Shown here: piece by piece, positions 1-11,450 of the stretch
Layout: each line of letters begins with the position of its first letter
Numbering within the stretch: the stretch's first letter is position 1
Assembly (NCBI GenBank): GCA_021904315.1
Contig: CM038911.1
Location: forward strand, 22,107,390 to 22,171,389
Direction: 5' to 3'
Length of the DNA stretch: 64,000 nucleotides
Origin: Sphagnum magellanicum
Taxonomy: Eukaryota > Streptophyta > Sphagnopsida > Sphagnales > Sphagnaceae
The notes under the pieces: generated by a model
What the model was told of the DNA's origin: nothing
Database searches by the model: none
The model's input: the letters and a program-made list of their open reading frames with translations, nothing else
Position numbers and translations under genes: made by a program

Positions 1-90
1 CCCCCCCTGCTCTCTCTCTCTCTCTCTCACCATTGTGTCATGAATTAGGGTTTAGGGGTTTAGAACTTTGGTTTGTTAATGCCCTGACAG
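1..90 (+). other. 3' end of an intron of the SRS gene
   Basis: This stretch has a CT dinucleotide tract near its start, telomere-like gggttta motifs around 47-60, and ends in ccctgacag, a plausible 3' splice site just before the exon that encodes the conserved SRS domain. The preceding exon(s), which should carry the RING-like zinc finger, lie outside the window. Confidence 0.6.
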
Positions 91-539
91 TATGTACATC
101 CATTGTTACAAAATCACCACCAGTGTCATCGTCAAAGGGTGGGCTCCCTCCTGAAGTTAGAGCGCAGGCGCTTTTCAAATGCGTGAGATTAATGGGTGTG
201 GAAGATGGTGAGAATGAGTTTGCATACCAGGCAACTGTAAAAATCGGGGGCCATATTTTCAAAGGTGTGTTATACGATCAAGGTGTTGACAATGGCCAAG
301 CTGCTGCTGCTGCACCATCACCATCAGCGCTGGGTGAATTGCAGCTCGGTGGTGGGAACAGCCGAGGAGGTGGCATGCCATCATCGTCTTCAGCCCTGAT
401 TGACCCCTCCTCATCTTTGTATGGTTCTGGCAGCGCACTCTTGGGAGGTCAGTCATCCACTGAGACTTCCTTCACACACAATAATTTGCAACACTTTATT
501 GAAAAATATTGGTGCAATCTTTGTGGTCTGGTGGCATAA
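91..539 (+). CDS. SHI/STYLISH-related (SRS/LRP1) transcription factor, C-terminal exon (partial)
   Basis: SRS proteins are plant-specific nuclear transcription factors with an N-terminal RING-like zinc finger and a C-terminal IGGH domain used for dimerisation. Angiosperm and moss members activate auxin biosynthesis genes. Only the last exon is here. After the acceptor at 89-90 the frame encodes the conserved block from LPPEVRAQALFKCVRL through AYQATVKIGGH to FKGVLYDQG, followed by Ala/Ser/Gly-rich sequence ending near YGSGSALLGG. Downstream of that the frame runs on to a TAA at 537-539 through sequence that does not look like an SRS tail. A GT at 447-448 and an AG after a ctaac branch-like motif at about 559-560 could define a further intron, giving a different short C-terminus. 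The family call is firm; the exact end is not. Confidence 0.85.
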
Positions 540-3500
540 TGTTGTTATTATCTAACGGTGCAGCATCCCTGGTTCCAAGCTGCAGAAAATGTACACAAAG
601 CTGGTGAATAGTTAGTTACCTGCCTAGTTCTTCAGGGGTAGGTACTGTCTCTCAACAGAGTTAGAAGCTGATCCAAATTTATCACTCACAGTGTTTTTTT
701 TTGTTTCTAGAGACTCATGAATGTGTTGTGTGTGTGTGTGTGTGTGTGTTTTGGGGGTGTGGGCGAATGCAGCTTTGCGATGATAAAGTACACAAGTACA
801 TTGAAAGGTGGATGAAAGATTTTGTGTTGGTGAAAACATTTCTGAATCAATCCTAGCCCCTAGTGCAGGAGGAAGTCATTTGTTACAATTTGTCTAGGAG
901 CAGGCACAGGTTGGATATGCTAGATTGTTTCTGCGGAACAAAAGACTGGAATTCTTTTTTGGGGGGTTCAAGTTCTGTCAAGATTTTTGAAACTCTCGTC
1001 CAATTTTCCCACACCCCCTCTGAATGAAATGCCACGGGGTTGGAGTGAATGGAATGAGTACCTATGTGTGAATCATGTTTTGAGTACCTGAGAATTCTCA
1101 CTTTGTAGCTTTTGAGTTTTCATCATGGTAATGTAAAAATCATTTCTCCTCGCCTTCACAGGTGTCAAAGTTTCAACCACAATATCTGCAGCAGATCTGT
1201 GCATCGTCATCATTTGGCCTTAGCAACTTCAGCTTAGCTTAAGCTTTTAGTGGCGGTGCTTTTACAATTTGATCTTTCTTTGACACAAAAGCTGGAATGT
1301 CAAATTCCATTTGCCTGTTGTCTTAGGAATTGACTTGGAAGAAATAAATCAATAGAAAACACTAAGTTTTCAACAAGCATGACAAAATGGCTCTGTTTCT
1401 TCATGGATAGATAGAACCTGAAACCAGCCTCTTGTGTCACTGCTGTGGAGAACTGGGTTTGCCAATTCCTGTCTTCAGCTCATTCCCTCGCTAGGGCCAC
1501 AATCTTTTGGGCTGCACACCAAGAGGGTCATGACTCATGACCTGCCTGTGTTGAATGGACAACTACTTCTGTCAGTTCATTATTGTGCATGTTGTCAAAC
1601 ATGCCATCTGTGCAACAATTACATTGCCTCTGTTCAGAATTTCTGGCATAACCTTGTGCCCACTGCCCAGCATGTAGACTATTGATCACACAACATGGTA
1701 GGTGAAAATTAGAGGAGATTTGCAGCTAGATACATAATCAGAGAGTGCAAGAATGTATGAAGTGGATGAACTTTGGTATTTCGTTCTTGAGTGTTCACAT
1801 AACACTGCCCAGCATGTAGACTATTGATCACACAACATGGTAGGTGAAAATTAGAGGAAGATTGCAGCTAGATACACAATCAGAGAGTGCAAGAATACAT
1901 GAAGTGGATGAACTTGGGTATTTTGTTCTTGAGTGTGCACATAACATGACGTGTGCTAGATCAACATAACCTTGTGGCTTCTGGCAAATAGTAATCATTG
2001 ATTGTGTGACATGAGTTCCCTTGCATACTTGCCAGCGTCAACTCCGACATCTGCCCAGCCTCCAACCCCATCTGCCATTCCAACTATTTTTTCACTGTGA
2101 CAGATGAAGCAGGTATCATCTCCTCCTGTCTTGACCTTCTTTCAGGATGGGGCAGGCAGCAAGCACCTGAGAGATGCTGAAGTACTGGATTCCCTACTCT
2201 TGATCTGCCACCAGAACACTCAAAACTTTCAGGAGTAGATGTTTCAAGAGGATACTGATATATTCAAGGTCTCCAAAGTACACTGGAAATGTGTTTTTTC
2301 AGAAGTGGCATAACTTAGGGCCAATTTGAAAAGTTTCATGCATTTTTTTCACAGATCAAGGGGTGTATATCTTTTGACTCTCTACTTCTTCTCCCTAGCC
2401 GTTATTGTTACATACCATTTTTCTTCTAGAAAGGTGCCTGATTTCCAATGCAGCAAAATTCCTGGAAACAAAAGGGTGGGGTGCATGTCAGCAGATATGA
2501 AACCCTGCTTCTTGACATTGCAGTTGTGCCCTAGAAAAAACTCACTGACATGAGACATGTGACAGGCCTAGCCATGCAATGAGCTTCCACATCCCACAAT
2601 CCATTAATTCTCACCAAACCAAGTTTCATTGACACAAGGACAAACCATGTCCGGTGGAGATTAACAGACATATATAATTTTCTGATATACAGGAGACAAC
2701 ATATGACTTCAGCAATATACTTATCTGTTTTGGAAAAGCACTATTTCCTCATTCACCATATCCAAGTTTTCAGGCAGCCGCATATAAATCCACTTATATT
2801 ACTTTCCATACTCAGCTGACAAGAAGAAGCTAGGGACACAGAGCTAGGGGAACTTGAGAGATATCATACTGTGTGCACGCTGGTGATATTACATGCTGGC
2901 CATTTTGAGTGCCAAGCCCAGAGAAGAGGGGTTTGTAGTTTATAGTTGTGAATTGTTTGCATAGTCTCTCCAATTACAGGAAGAGTAGATCCTGTGTAGA
3001 AGGAACAGATGCGGATGGACCAGCTGAATAGGTACATTTTGGATTCCTTTGTGTCCCTTGAGGGACTACTGCAATCCTTTTGAGGCAACCTACTGAGAAA
3101 GAAGGTTCAGAAAGAACAACGCATTGCTCTCTATCGGAACATATGAGAATACATGTAACAGGAATCTGTTATCAACACACGGCTCTGAAGAAATCTCTGA
3201 ACGTCTGCTCCAAAAGAAAATCACAGAATTCCTCCAAGATGGAGTCCATACAGAAACTACGGTGCCAAGATGACACTTCTCAAGAAACGTCAAAAAGGGA
3301 TGGGAGTCGGGAGAGGAAAATCTGCAGAAGTGAACCAAGATGATGATAATAATAATAACACTTACGAGATTTTCCGCAGCCAAAAAGCACGACGCGAAGG
3401 AGGAACTTTCTTTTCAGGATGAAAAACCTGCGACGAGACTTGATTGCAAAAAAACACAAGAATTAGAACTAACAACAAGCAAAATGGAAACAATAAGCCG

Positions 3501-3700
3501 GAACTAGCATATGAGGATGAAGCTTACGTGATGTACGTGACGTCCCGCAGGCTATCTGGCGCTGCCACGAAGCGGATGCTGAGCATTACTGCTACGAAAC
3601 CGCGGATAGTGCACGCAACCTCGTCCGCTGGTGTCTCTGTAGCGACGGACTTGTCTTGTGTCGGAGCGCGCACACGAGCGAAGGACAAGGGAGTCGACGA
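540..3700. other. SRS 3' flank and intergenic region, no gene recognised
   Basis: About 3.1 kb downstream of the SRS exon. It contains a TG dinucleotide run at 728-750, a 142-bp tandem duplication (listed separately) and short open frames without recognisable domains. Part of the first kilobase is probably SRS 3' UTR. The 3350-3720 part is less AT-rich than its surroundings but I see no supported gene in it. Confidence 0.5.
1661..1945. repeat. Tandem duplication, two units of about 142 bp
   Basis: The unit beginning cactgcccagcatgtagac at 1661 recurs at 1803 and is followed by near-identical sequence (tagactattgatcacacaac, then gcaagaat and gaagtggatgaac). The few differences between units are single-base changes and small indels, so the duplication is fairly recent. 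It lies in noncoding DNA downstream of the SRS gene. Confidence 0.85.
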
Positions 3701-3727
3701 CGACGGGTAGTAGTCGTTTTTGTTTTA

Positions 3728-4015
3728 TTGCCGAAATCTCGCCAAAAAGAGAAATTTGAAAAATGAAAAATTAGAAAATAAAGTGATTTTGGAGGATTTC
3801 AATCGCCAGAATTGAGAAAGAATAGTTTTAAAAACTGCCAGATTTCTATAACTTGGCCTTCTTTTCACTTATTCTGTAGCCAAAACATAGAAGGATGATT
3901 AAAAGATTTGTATTTCATGTTTGGCTTATAGCCAGATTTGGCTAAATCTTCCCAGTGACGATCGCCACTCTACATACTCCTATGGACAATAGCCACTTTT
4001 GGCTACACAATAAAA
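3728..4015 (+). repeat. Dispersed noncoding repeat, copy A
   Basis: AT-rich sequence with recurring tagcca, tttggc and atcgccac words. Its central part (tagccaaaacatagaagg, then gccagatttggctaaatc, then atcgccact) matches the reverse complement of 16330-16600 over more than 200 bp with scattered mismatches. No open frame is shared. It is probably an old nonautonomous element; ends and target-site duplications were not resolved. Confidence 0.6.
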
Positions 4016-4540
4016 AATTCCTTTAAAAAAAGAAAACACTAGACCGTTGAGTCTAGACCCACCCTGTCATCTAACTACGGTTAACTAACTATTCTATTCA
4101 CAAATCCCCCGTAAAAAGAGAGCGAGAGTTACCCTTCATCCAAATCCTTCGTACACGTGAGGAGGTTAACAGCTACGGATGAAAAAAAGTACATTCATTC
4201 ATTCTTCCTACTGTTCATTCGCTGACTGACTGACACTCTATCACTGTCGTGTCACCCTTTCGTTCGCTCGCTCATTTTTCCGCCCTTTCCCACGAAGCTT
4301 CCTGGCCTCCCAGTTAGGGTTTTGTGTGTTGCCCAACGAGCTTCGGTGAGATTCAAGCTCCTCCTCTTGCTCCTCCTCTTGACTGCTGAGTTTGGACCGA
4401 TCTGTTGTTGCGAGGGATTTTGCTTGCTCTGGAGTGAAATCCCACATACTAGTATGTGAGAGAAAGGAAATTTGAATCTTGTGATTTGATGGAGATTGAA
4501 GGAAGAGATGGGTATGGACGTTTGTTTGATTGAGAAGAAA

Positions 4541-4960
4541 GCAGCTGCTGCTTCTTGAAGATGATGGTGATGATGATGATGTAACTAGTTCAGTGAGGGT
4601 TTTAGGTCATCGTGACTGAGTGGGTTTTTGAAAGATTTGCAAGAGGGGGTTGTTGTACTATTTGACAAAAATCCAGATGACTAAAGCAGTCTGTGAGTGA
4701 TTGAGTGAGAGAAAAGAAAAGAGAGCGTAGAAACCCTAGAAACCCTCGAAAGCTGCTGCTGCTTTTTGATGATGATGTAACTAGGTCAGTGAGGGTTTTA
4801 AATCATCGTGACTGAGGTGGGTTTCTGGAAGAGTTTAGGGTTTAGGGTTTGTTGTAGTATTTGACAAAAATCCACAAGATCGAAGCAGAATTTTGGTGAT
4901 TGAGTGAGAGAAAAGAAAAGAGAGTTTAGAAACCCTAGAAGCCCTAGAAAACCTAGAAAC
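4541..4960 (+). repeat. Tandem duplication of about 197 bp in the GRAS 5' leader
   Basis: Two consecutive units share gatgatgatgtaactag (about 4572 and 4768), cagtgagggtttta, catcgtgactgag, tatttgacaaaaatcc, and gattgagtgagagaaaag (4699 and 4898). Each ends in repeated aaaccctaga words, and the second unit also contains two adjacent gtttaggg units near 4839. AAACCCTA is the plant telo-box, frequent near transcription starts. The block lies just upstream of the GRAS start codon and is likely promoter/leader sequence; transcript evidence is lacking. Confidence 0.7.
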
Positions 4961-5130
4961 TTGAGCTGCTTGCAAGATTTACAAACATTAGATCTTTTGG
5001 GAGGGTAAAATCTTTTGGGTTCTGAAGCTAAACGACAGAAGGGAACATCACAAACAGCTTCTTTGAAGGGAGGAGACGGCAGCAGAGGGAAGGAAGAAAG
5101 AAAGCCTTGATCAAATTCTCTCAGGTTGCA

Positions 5131-8100
5131 ATGGCATCCCGAAAGAAGGATAGCAGTTCCATGGGAATAGGTGAATGCACACCGTTAGCAACAAAGTTAC
5201 AGCAGGCATGGTTACAATCACAGTTGCCCAAGGTAGCTAGGAATAGGAATCCATCATCTTCTTCTTCCATTTTTTCTGGTACTGAAACAAGCAAAGCTCC
5301 AAACCAAACAAACCCCGGCCCAGCAGCTTCAACCACATCCAAACCGGTGTTTTCTTCACCTACTCCCAAAGGTCTTGTTCCGCCAACACTGCGATCATAC
5401 TCCATCAAAGAGTCCAACATCTGTAACCATCAGGGATCATCATCACCCTTATCTGATGGATCATCAACATCGACAACTCAAGGTCATGTTGGAGAGTTTG
5501 CAGAGTCAGAATCTCTAACAACTTTCCTTGATGATATGCTTATGGAAGAAGACATTGACAACACATGGTTTATGGATCAAGAGAGCAATGCTTACCAGGC
5601 CATGGAGAAGAGTTTCGCCGATCTCATCGACGAAGTACCTGTGCTACCACCGCTTGATGCTGAAAGCAATATGTTTGAGGACAAGGAAAAGGGGGTGGTG
5701 GCGACCACAGACGAATACAACAACAAGTCATCAAGTAATGATTCTCTCGACTTCACTCGGCTATCAGAAGAAGTCTTTGAAGATCGTGTGTTCAATGAGG
5801 TCACCGACCTGTTGTCTCAACAACTTGGACAAATGTGTTTGTCTCTTGAGTCTACTACAAGTAACAACAAATTTTATATGACCAACACTGCATACTACAT
5901 GGATCCATTACACACTGCACGAGTGGCCACCATTTCCAACAACAGACCTCATGAGACGACCACCACGATGAGTGCAGCAGCAGCAAGCATGCATCATCTT
6001 GGAAGGAGTACTGGGGGAGGGCTCCAACATGATCTTAAGTTTGCATTCAAGACTGGTCCTGAGGATGAGCTTATAGATCTGCTTATTAGGTAAAGACCCA
6101 TTGCTTGCTTATTAGGTGAAGACCTGTTGCTTGCGAATAATTAGGGGAAGACCAATTGCTTGTTTACTAGGTGAAAACCCTTTGCTTGCTTATTAGGTGA
6201 AGACTGACCCATTGATTGTATCAGTTGTAGTTCTTCTTTTGCATCTTAACAAAAATAAGCTCATATAATGAATGGCATATGCTTAGTTTGCTAGAGTATG
6301 AAATTTTCCATCCCCTTTAAAACCACTTACTCCTGCGACAAGAATGTTGTGCAATGTTTCATTACTGTATTGCTTGTTGAGTGTGGGTTAAGGATTCAAT
6401 TCTTTCATTTATTGCTCATGAACGTTGATAAGGACCAAATTGATTTTTATTGAATTTCTGTGTCTACTGTTTTACAAATTTGCTTCCATGTTTTTGCATT
6501 TTTGATGTGGTAGTAGTAGACCTTCCCTCTTTTTTTGGGTGTTGGTTGAACATCAATCACCTTTTAAAAAGAAAAGCAAGACTTACACTGTGCAATTGCA
6601 TGTCTCAGGTGTGCAGAAGCAGTTGGGCAAAATGATGTTAGGACAGCCAGTCAACTAATCATGGAGCTTCGTGAATGTTCATCACCATATGGAAGTGGCG
6701 CACAACGTATGGCTCACTATGTCACAGATGCCTTGGTAAGAAGTCAATAGAGAGATTGAATATGTTCAACTCCTTCAACTAGAAGGAATCAATATGCCAC
6801 CCACCTTCTATAATCATCATGCAAGTTTGACGTTGTGTGTTCTGAGGTGGAACTAATCCATATTCTCATTCTCAGGTTTTAATCACTCTTATCCCCTAAT
6901 AACTTGTAGTGGGAATCTACAGGTTGCTAAAATGTCTGGAATTGGTGCACAGCTATATGTTACACTTCGCAACACTGGGCCTTCATTTGGTCCAATGCTA
7001 CGAGCCTACAAATCGCTGATGGATTGTTTTCCATTCAAACAAATCATCCACTTCATTGCTAGTGTGCTCATCTTGAATGCTTTCAAAGGTGCTACACGTG
7101 TGCATTTAGTTGCCTATGGCAGTGCCTTTGGGATCCACTGGCCATTTCTCATACAACAACTTGCAATGCAACCAAACGGGCCACCCCACCTTCGAATCAC
7201 AGGTACTCAGATTTTGTATTTATGTTTGTCAAATCCCTATCTTGTGGTCAATGTCTACAAGGTATACTTAGAATACACATCCCTTGGTTCAGTGGAATTG
7301 GTTAATAATTGTAAAAGTAATTCTTGAATCTGTTTTCTCAAGACAACATTTTATGTTGGATTTCAGGGATAGTTGTACCAGGGTGTAAGGCATCAGAGAG
7401 AATCCAGAAAATTAGTCGCAAGCTATCTGAGATGGCAAAGTTTTGGGGAGTGCCAGTAGAGTACACAACTGTTGTTGACAATTGGGAAAATGTAACTTCA
7501 GCACAACTTGGCTTGAGACATGATGAAGTCTTAGTAGTCGATTGCGATTTCAGGAATTGCCACCTCCTTGATGAGTCCATTATGACAACGAGCCCTCGCA
7601 AAATGGTACTTGATAGGATCCGATCCATGAATCCCAAGGTAATTCATGCACCAATTGACTAATTTTTTGGGTTGCATGTGATCTTTGTTGATGTTGTTCC
7701 AATCTTTGACAACCATTTGTAAGGTGTGATTTCTCTAGAATAAATATGTTGGTTTTTGCTTTCATCTCCATGCATCTAGCAAGCCACCGCATGAAACACT
7801 TTGGGGTGATGTCCATTTTCTTATCAATTTTGTGTGGGATTGGGGTTTGTTGTGTTATGAAGATTCTTATAACAGAAATGGCGCATGCAAGCTGCAATGA
7901 ACCTTTTTTCATGTCTCGCATTCGTGGAACCATCAAGTTTTTTTCAGCGAAGTTTGATTTGGTGGATGTATTATTGCCAATGGATTGTGAGTCAAGGCAA
8001 CTTGTGGAGATGTATATGCATGCTAGAGAAATTGTGAACATTGTTGCATGTGAAGGTCTAGAGCGAGTTGAGCGAATTGAGCCTTATTCGCAATGGCAAC

Positions 8101-8303
8101 GTCGTATTCAACGAGCTGGCTTTAGACCAAAGCCTTTACATTTTTCTATAGTTTCTTCAATTAAGTCCATGTTGGGCTCCTATAACAAACACTTTGGCAT
8201 TGGGGAAGATGGTTGTTGGTTCCTTATGGGATGGAAGAACGAAATTCTGCTTGCAATGTCAGTGTGGGAGCCGGTTTCAACTCAGCACATGGCCTTTGAT
8301 TAG
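5131..8303 (+). CDS. GRAS-domain transcription regulator, LISCL (SCL9/14)-like, five exons
   Basis: Nuclear plant regulator. My exon model is 5131-6089, 6609-6735, 6923-7202, 7367-7638 and 7863-8303, about 692 aa, all junctions GT-AG and phase-consistent. The start is the first in-frame ATG (MASRKKDSSS). About 300 residues of Ser/Asn-rich variable region precede the GRAS domain. Visible landmarks: leucine-rich region starting DLLIRCAEAVGQND and continuing SSPYGSGAQRMAHY; VHIID-equivalent RVHLVAYGSAFGIHWPFL; PHLRITG; EVLVVDC; NEPFFMSRIRG; IVNIVACEGLERVER with the RVER motif intact; C-terminal SAW region ending GWKNEILLAMSVW. The spacing of LYVTLRNT and MLRAYKSL follows the LISCL subfamily. Oddities: five exons, where most angiosperm GRAS genes have no coding intron, and loss of the usual Ile-Asp in VHIID. 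Poly(A)-signal-like aataaa motifs lie near 8575 and 8598. Confidence 0.92.
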
Positions 8304-11300
8304 TGTTGGTTTCATCTCCTTTACCTTTTCCCACTAGGTACATTTTTTGGGAAGTTGAAGTAGCTTGGTTGTTGCTTTTTTTAATATTTTTTTGGGGATC
8401 ACTTGTATATTCTTTTCTTGTAGGTCATAACCCATAACCTACTAACCACAAAATGTATTGTAAACAAGTAATGAGAACATGAAAGATTGTATTGTAATAT
8501 CAAAGTTGTGAATAAGATATGTTTTTTTGTTTTTGAACGCCTTCTGTTCTCCCTAAACGTCTCTTGTGTATTTGTAAATAAAAAGCCATGTGATTGCAAT
8601 AAAGGATTTGTGGATCTTCTAGTGAAGGAACTTTGACATCAAAGGGAGAAATGATAGAATTTGGGAAAATTCAAGACCATTTCTGTTACAAGAATCTTTA
8701 TGTTTGAGAATGAGAACATTGAATTTCATGAAAGCAAGTAAAGTGGATTTGGAAATTGCATTTACATATGACCAACAAAATTCTGGACTTATTCTAGGGT
8801 AATGTAGGATTTTCCTAAATGAGATTGGTGATGGTCTATAAATGGTTCCATTGTTTACGAACGTTGTTTATAGTGAAAAGTAAAAGTCGAAAATAATGTG
8901 CATATAAGTTTTTCATTGCTATGAATCAACAATAGAGACATAGTGTGTGGAATAGACCTTTTAAAGACATATCACTAGCTTAATAGAATGCAATTCTCCC
9001 AACATTAATAAGCACATTCCATGACATTTGAAAGTGTTGATAATGCTTTTGCATGGTATGTTTTTAACCCCTACTACAAGGAAAGAAATACATTCGTCTT
9101 GATTAAGGTCATCAACAATGCAACAATGACACGCAACAACATAACAAGGTTTACCTTACATCACTTGTGGCACAATTTTCATGTTGAATAAACCATGTTT
9201 GACAAAGCCATGGTTTTTGACACATGTGTGATTAAAACACACCGTGGTTTCATTCGTTTTTATACAAAAGACAAATCTGTAAAGTCACCTTGTCTTCACC
9301 CCGTCTTTGGGCCTCCTTTCACCTCAAACCGCTCTTTCAGTGGTAAGGCAATTTTATTGAATCTGGCTATGAAATGCTGAAACTCAGCATTTAATGCACA
9401 AGGTTCGAGAGTAATTACGTTAGATGTACAGGTAGGAGCAGTGAAAATATATGTAGCAGCAGTGCAGGCGCTCAGGAAGAAGGAAAGATAGGATGAAACT
9501 CAGTTTACCACCGAAATTGGTGGTTTGCTGAGTTGCAGCCTCCCTTTGAATGCTAATGTACTTTTCTTCAGGTTTTTTTTTCATCTCACCCATTTATGAC
9601 CAAACTCAGGGTTCTGGTGTTGTGTTTTCCTTACTTTATGGATAACTCTAATATGTGTGATGCTCACTATAGTTAATGTAATATGTGTTGTTAGGTGACA
9701 CACTAAATTGTCAAGGCCTACTACCATAGGAAAAATAATATGTTGTTGTAGCAATAGCCATCCATGCCTTTATGGAAACAAACCCCAGTGCATGGGTTGA
9801 TCCAAGGTCATGAAGTTCCCACAAGCTTGATTGTACTATTTTTTAGAACAAAGGTAATGTCATGTCATTTGAGCCAACCTTGATAAGGCCGACCAAATGT
9901 GTCTAAAGTACAAGATGATGCATTTGGGTTGGCTCTCGGATCATCATGTTTACATATAGTTTGCACTTTGCACACTTGGGTTTGTACATGACCGTGATAA
10001 TTAGGTATGTACATCAACATGTTTGCACACATGGTTATGGTAAGCTTTGGTATACACAACTATATTATTATTGTAGACTGACATTCTTGTAGTTGGTGTT
10101 GCGTGCAAATTGCAACTAGCGACAACGATGATATTGAATGTGGCACAAATTGTGATGGAAAGTGGATGATGAAGGTTGATTTGTCAAGATTCTAAACAAA
10201 GGGTTTGTGGCTAATGTATGAAAGTCGAAGGTGGTAGACACTTTAAAGCTTAAGTGCACATTGCCATTTGTCAATTTTTTGGTTCGATGAAGAAAGGGAA
10301 TAAGAACTTTTGGGTGTTGCTGTGATTTTTAAATTTGTACAATTTCAAATTTGAAGCTTTTGCTACTTTGTGTTGTTCCTTTTGCTATGTGTAGAATTGT
10401 GAATCTATACTAAAAGATTAGGCTAAAAGCACTATAATTCTAGCACAAAACTATATAGTGCTTGTGGATAGCACTATTTATCATTGTTATTACATTGTTG
10501 ATACTTTTAGTAAAATACTTGGTAGTTACTATTTTGCATGGAAGTAGCCATGAAGAATGTTTGCAACAAGATAGATAAATAAATAAATGGAAAGCACTGT
10601 TCGTATGAAACCCTAAACATTTCATATTTGAATCATGGAGAAGTGCAAGCAACCAAGAAGCCTAATGTTAAACAACCACATAAAACTTTGATTCATTTCA
10701 AGGTAGGACCTATGTCATAAGGATGAAGATTTTGGATCATGTGAATTTGGAAGTTATAATTGAAGTTTTGTTTGGATTTGTATCCATGATAACCAACAAG
10801 AACTGTTCTAGCAAAAAAGAAAAACCATAAGATGTGGCAAAACCCTTATTTGTTTAGGATTAGGAAAGAGCCATCAAGGTGCTACATTTCTTGAGGGAAG
10901 GATGAAATGATCATGCCATTCTTTCATGACCTAAAGAGCACAATTTACATGACCTAAAAAATGAAGAGTAAAAGTTGGCCCTAACAAATCAACCTCCAGA
11001 GTCCAAAGATTTAAATACTTAAAAGCTTGCAAGTTTTCTTGCTGAAATACAAGGGATTGAGGTCAGGATACAATGTCAGAATCACACTGGGTAATGGGAA
11101 AATAATGACCCACAATTCCCAATATAAAGCAAACCCACTTTACCAAATCAAGAGCATATATAAAACAAAGCAAGGTTTTGAAATTTGCTGAAATTATCTC
11201 AGACGTTAGCCAGAGCACACCAGCATCAATGGTAAACCCATAGTTTCCTCATGTCCAAAAGTGTTCAGAACATGTGAAAGAGAAAACTTTTATGATTACA

Positions 11301-11450
11301 TAATCAGATTACCAGTCATAATATTACTGTATCCTTCAGGCACAATCACAAAGCCCCCTCTCCTGTCTTCATGTGCTCCAACAGAAAAGTTCAGGATACT
11401 GCAGCTTGAGGACCCAATAACAGAGGTCTGCACACTTGGCTGTTTCAAAG
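8304..11450. other. Intergenic spacer between convergent GRAS and CCCH genes
   Basis: AT-rich noncoding sequence containing GRAS 3' UTR (first about 300 bp), one copy of dispersed repeat R1 at 9262-9515, and the 3' flank of the minus-strand CCCH gene. No other coding or RNA gene was recognised. Confidence 0.6.
9262..9515 (+). repeat. Dispersed repeat R1, copy 1
   Basis: From aaatctgtaaagtcacc through ctctttcagtggta, gcacaaggttcgaga, a 37-bp block at about 9427-9463 starting tgtacaggtaggagcagtg, to gtttaccaccgaaattggtgg. It matches the reverse complement of 17494-17800; the 37-bp block is identical. A third, more decayed copy is at 27640-27830. No convincing shared open frame. Family unknown; likely a nonautonomous transposon or retroelement fragment. 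Confidence 0.75.

Noticed and set aside
3444..3710. 88-codon frame before dispersed repeat copy A
   Set aside because: It starts at a non-ATG or weak codon, shows no motif, and sits in intergenic sequence of mixed composition.
5107..5130. Earlier start for the GRAS protein at 5107
   Set aside because: That codon is TTG. The first in-frame ATG is 5131 and begins the acceptable MASRKKDSSS N-terminus.
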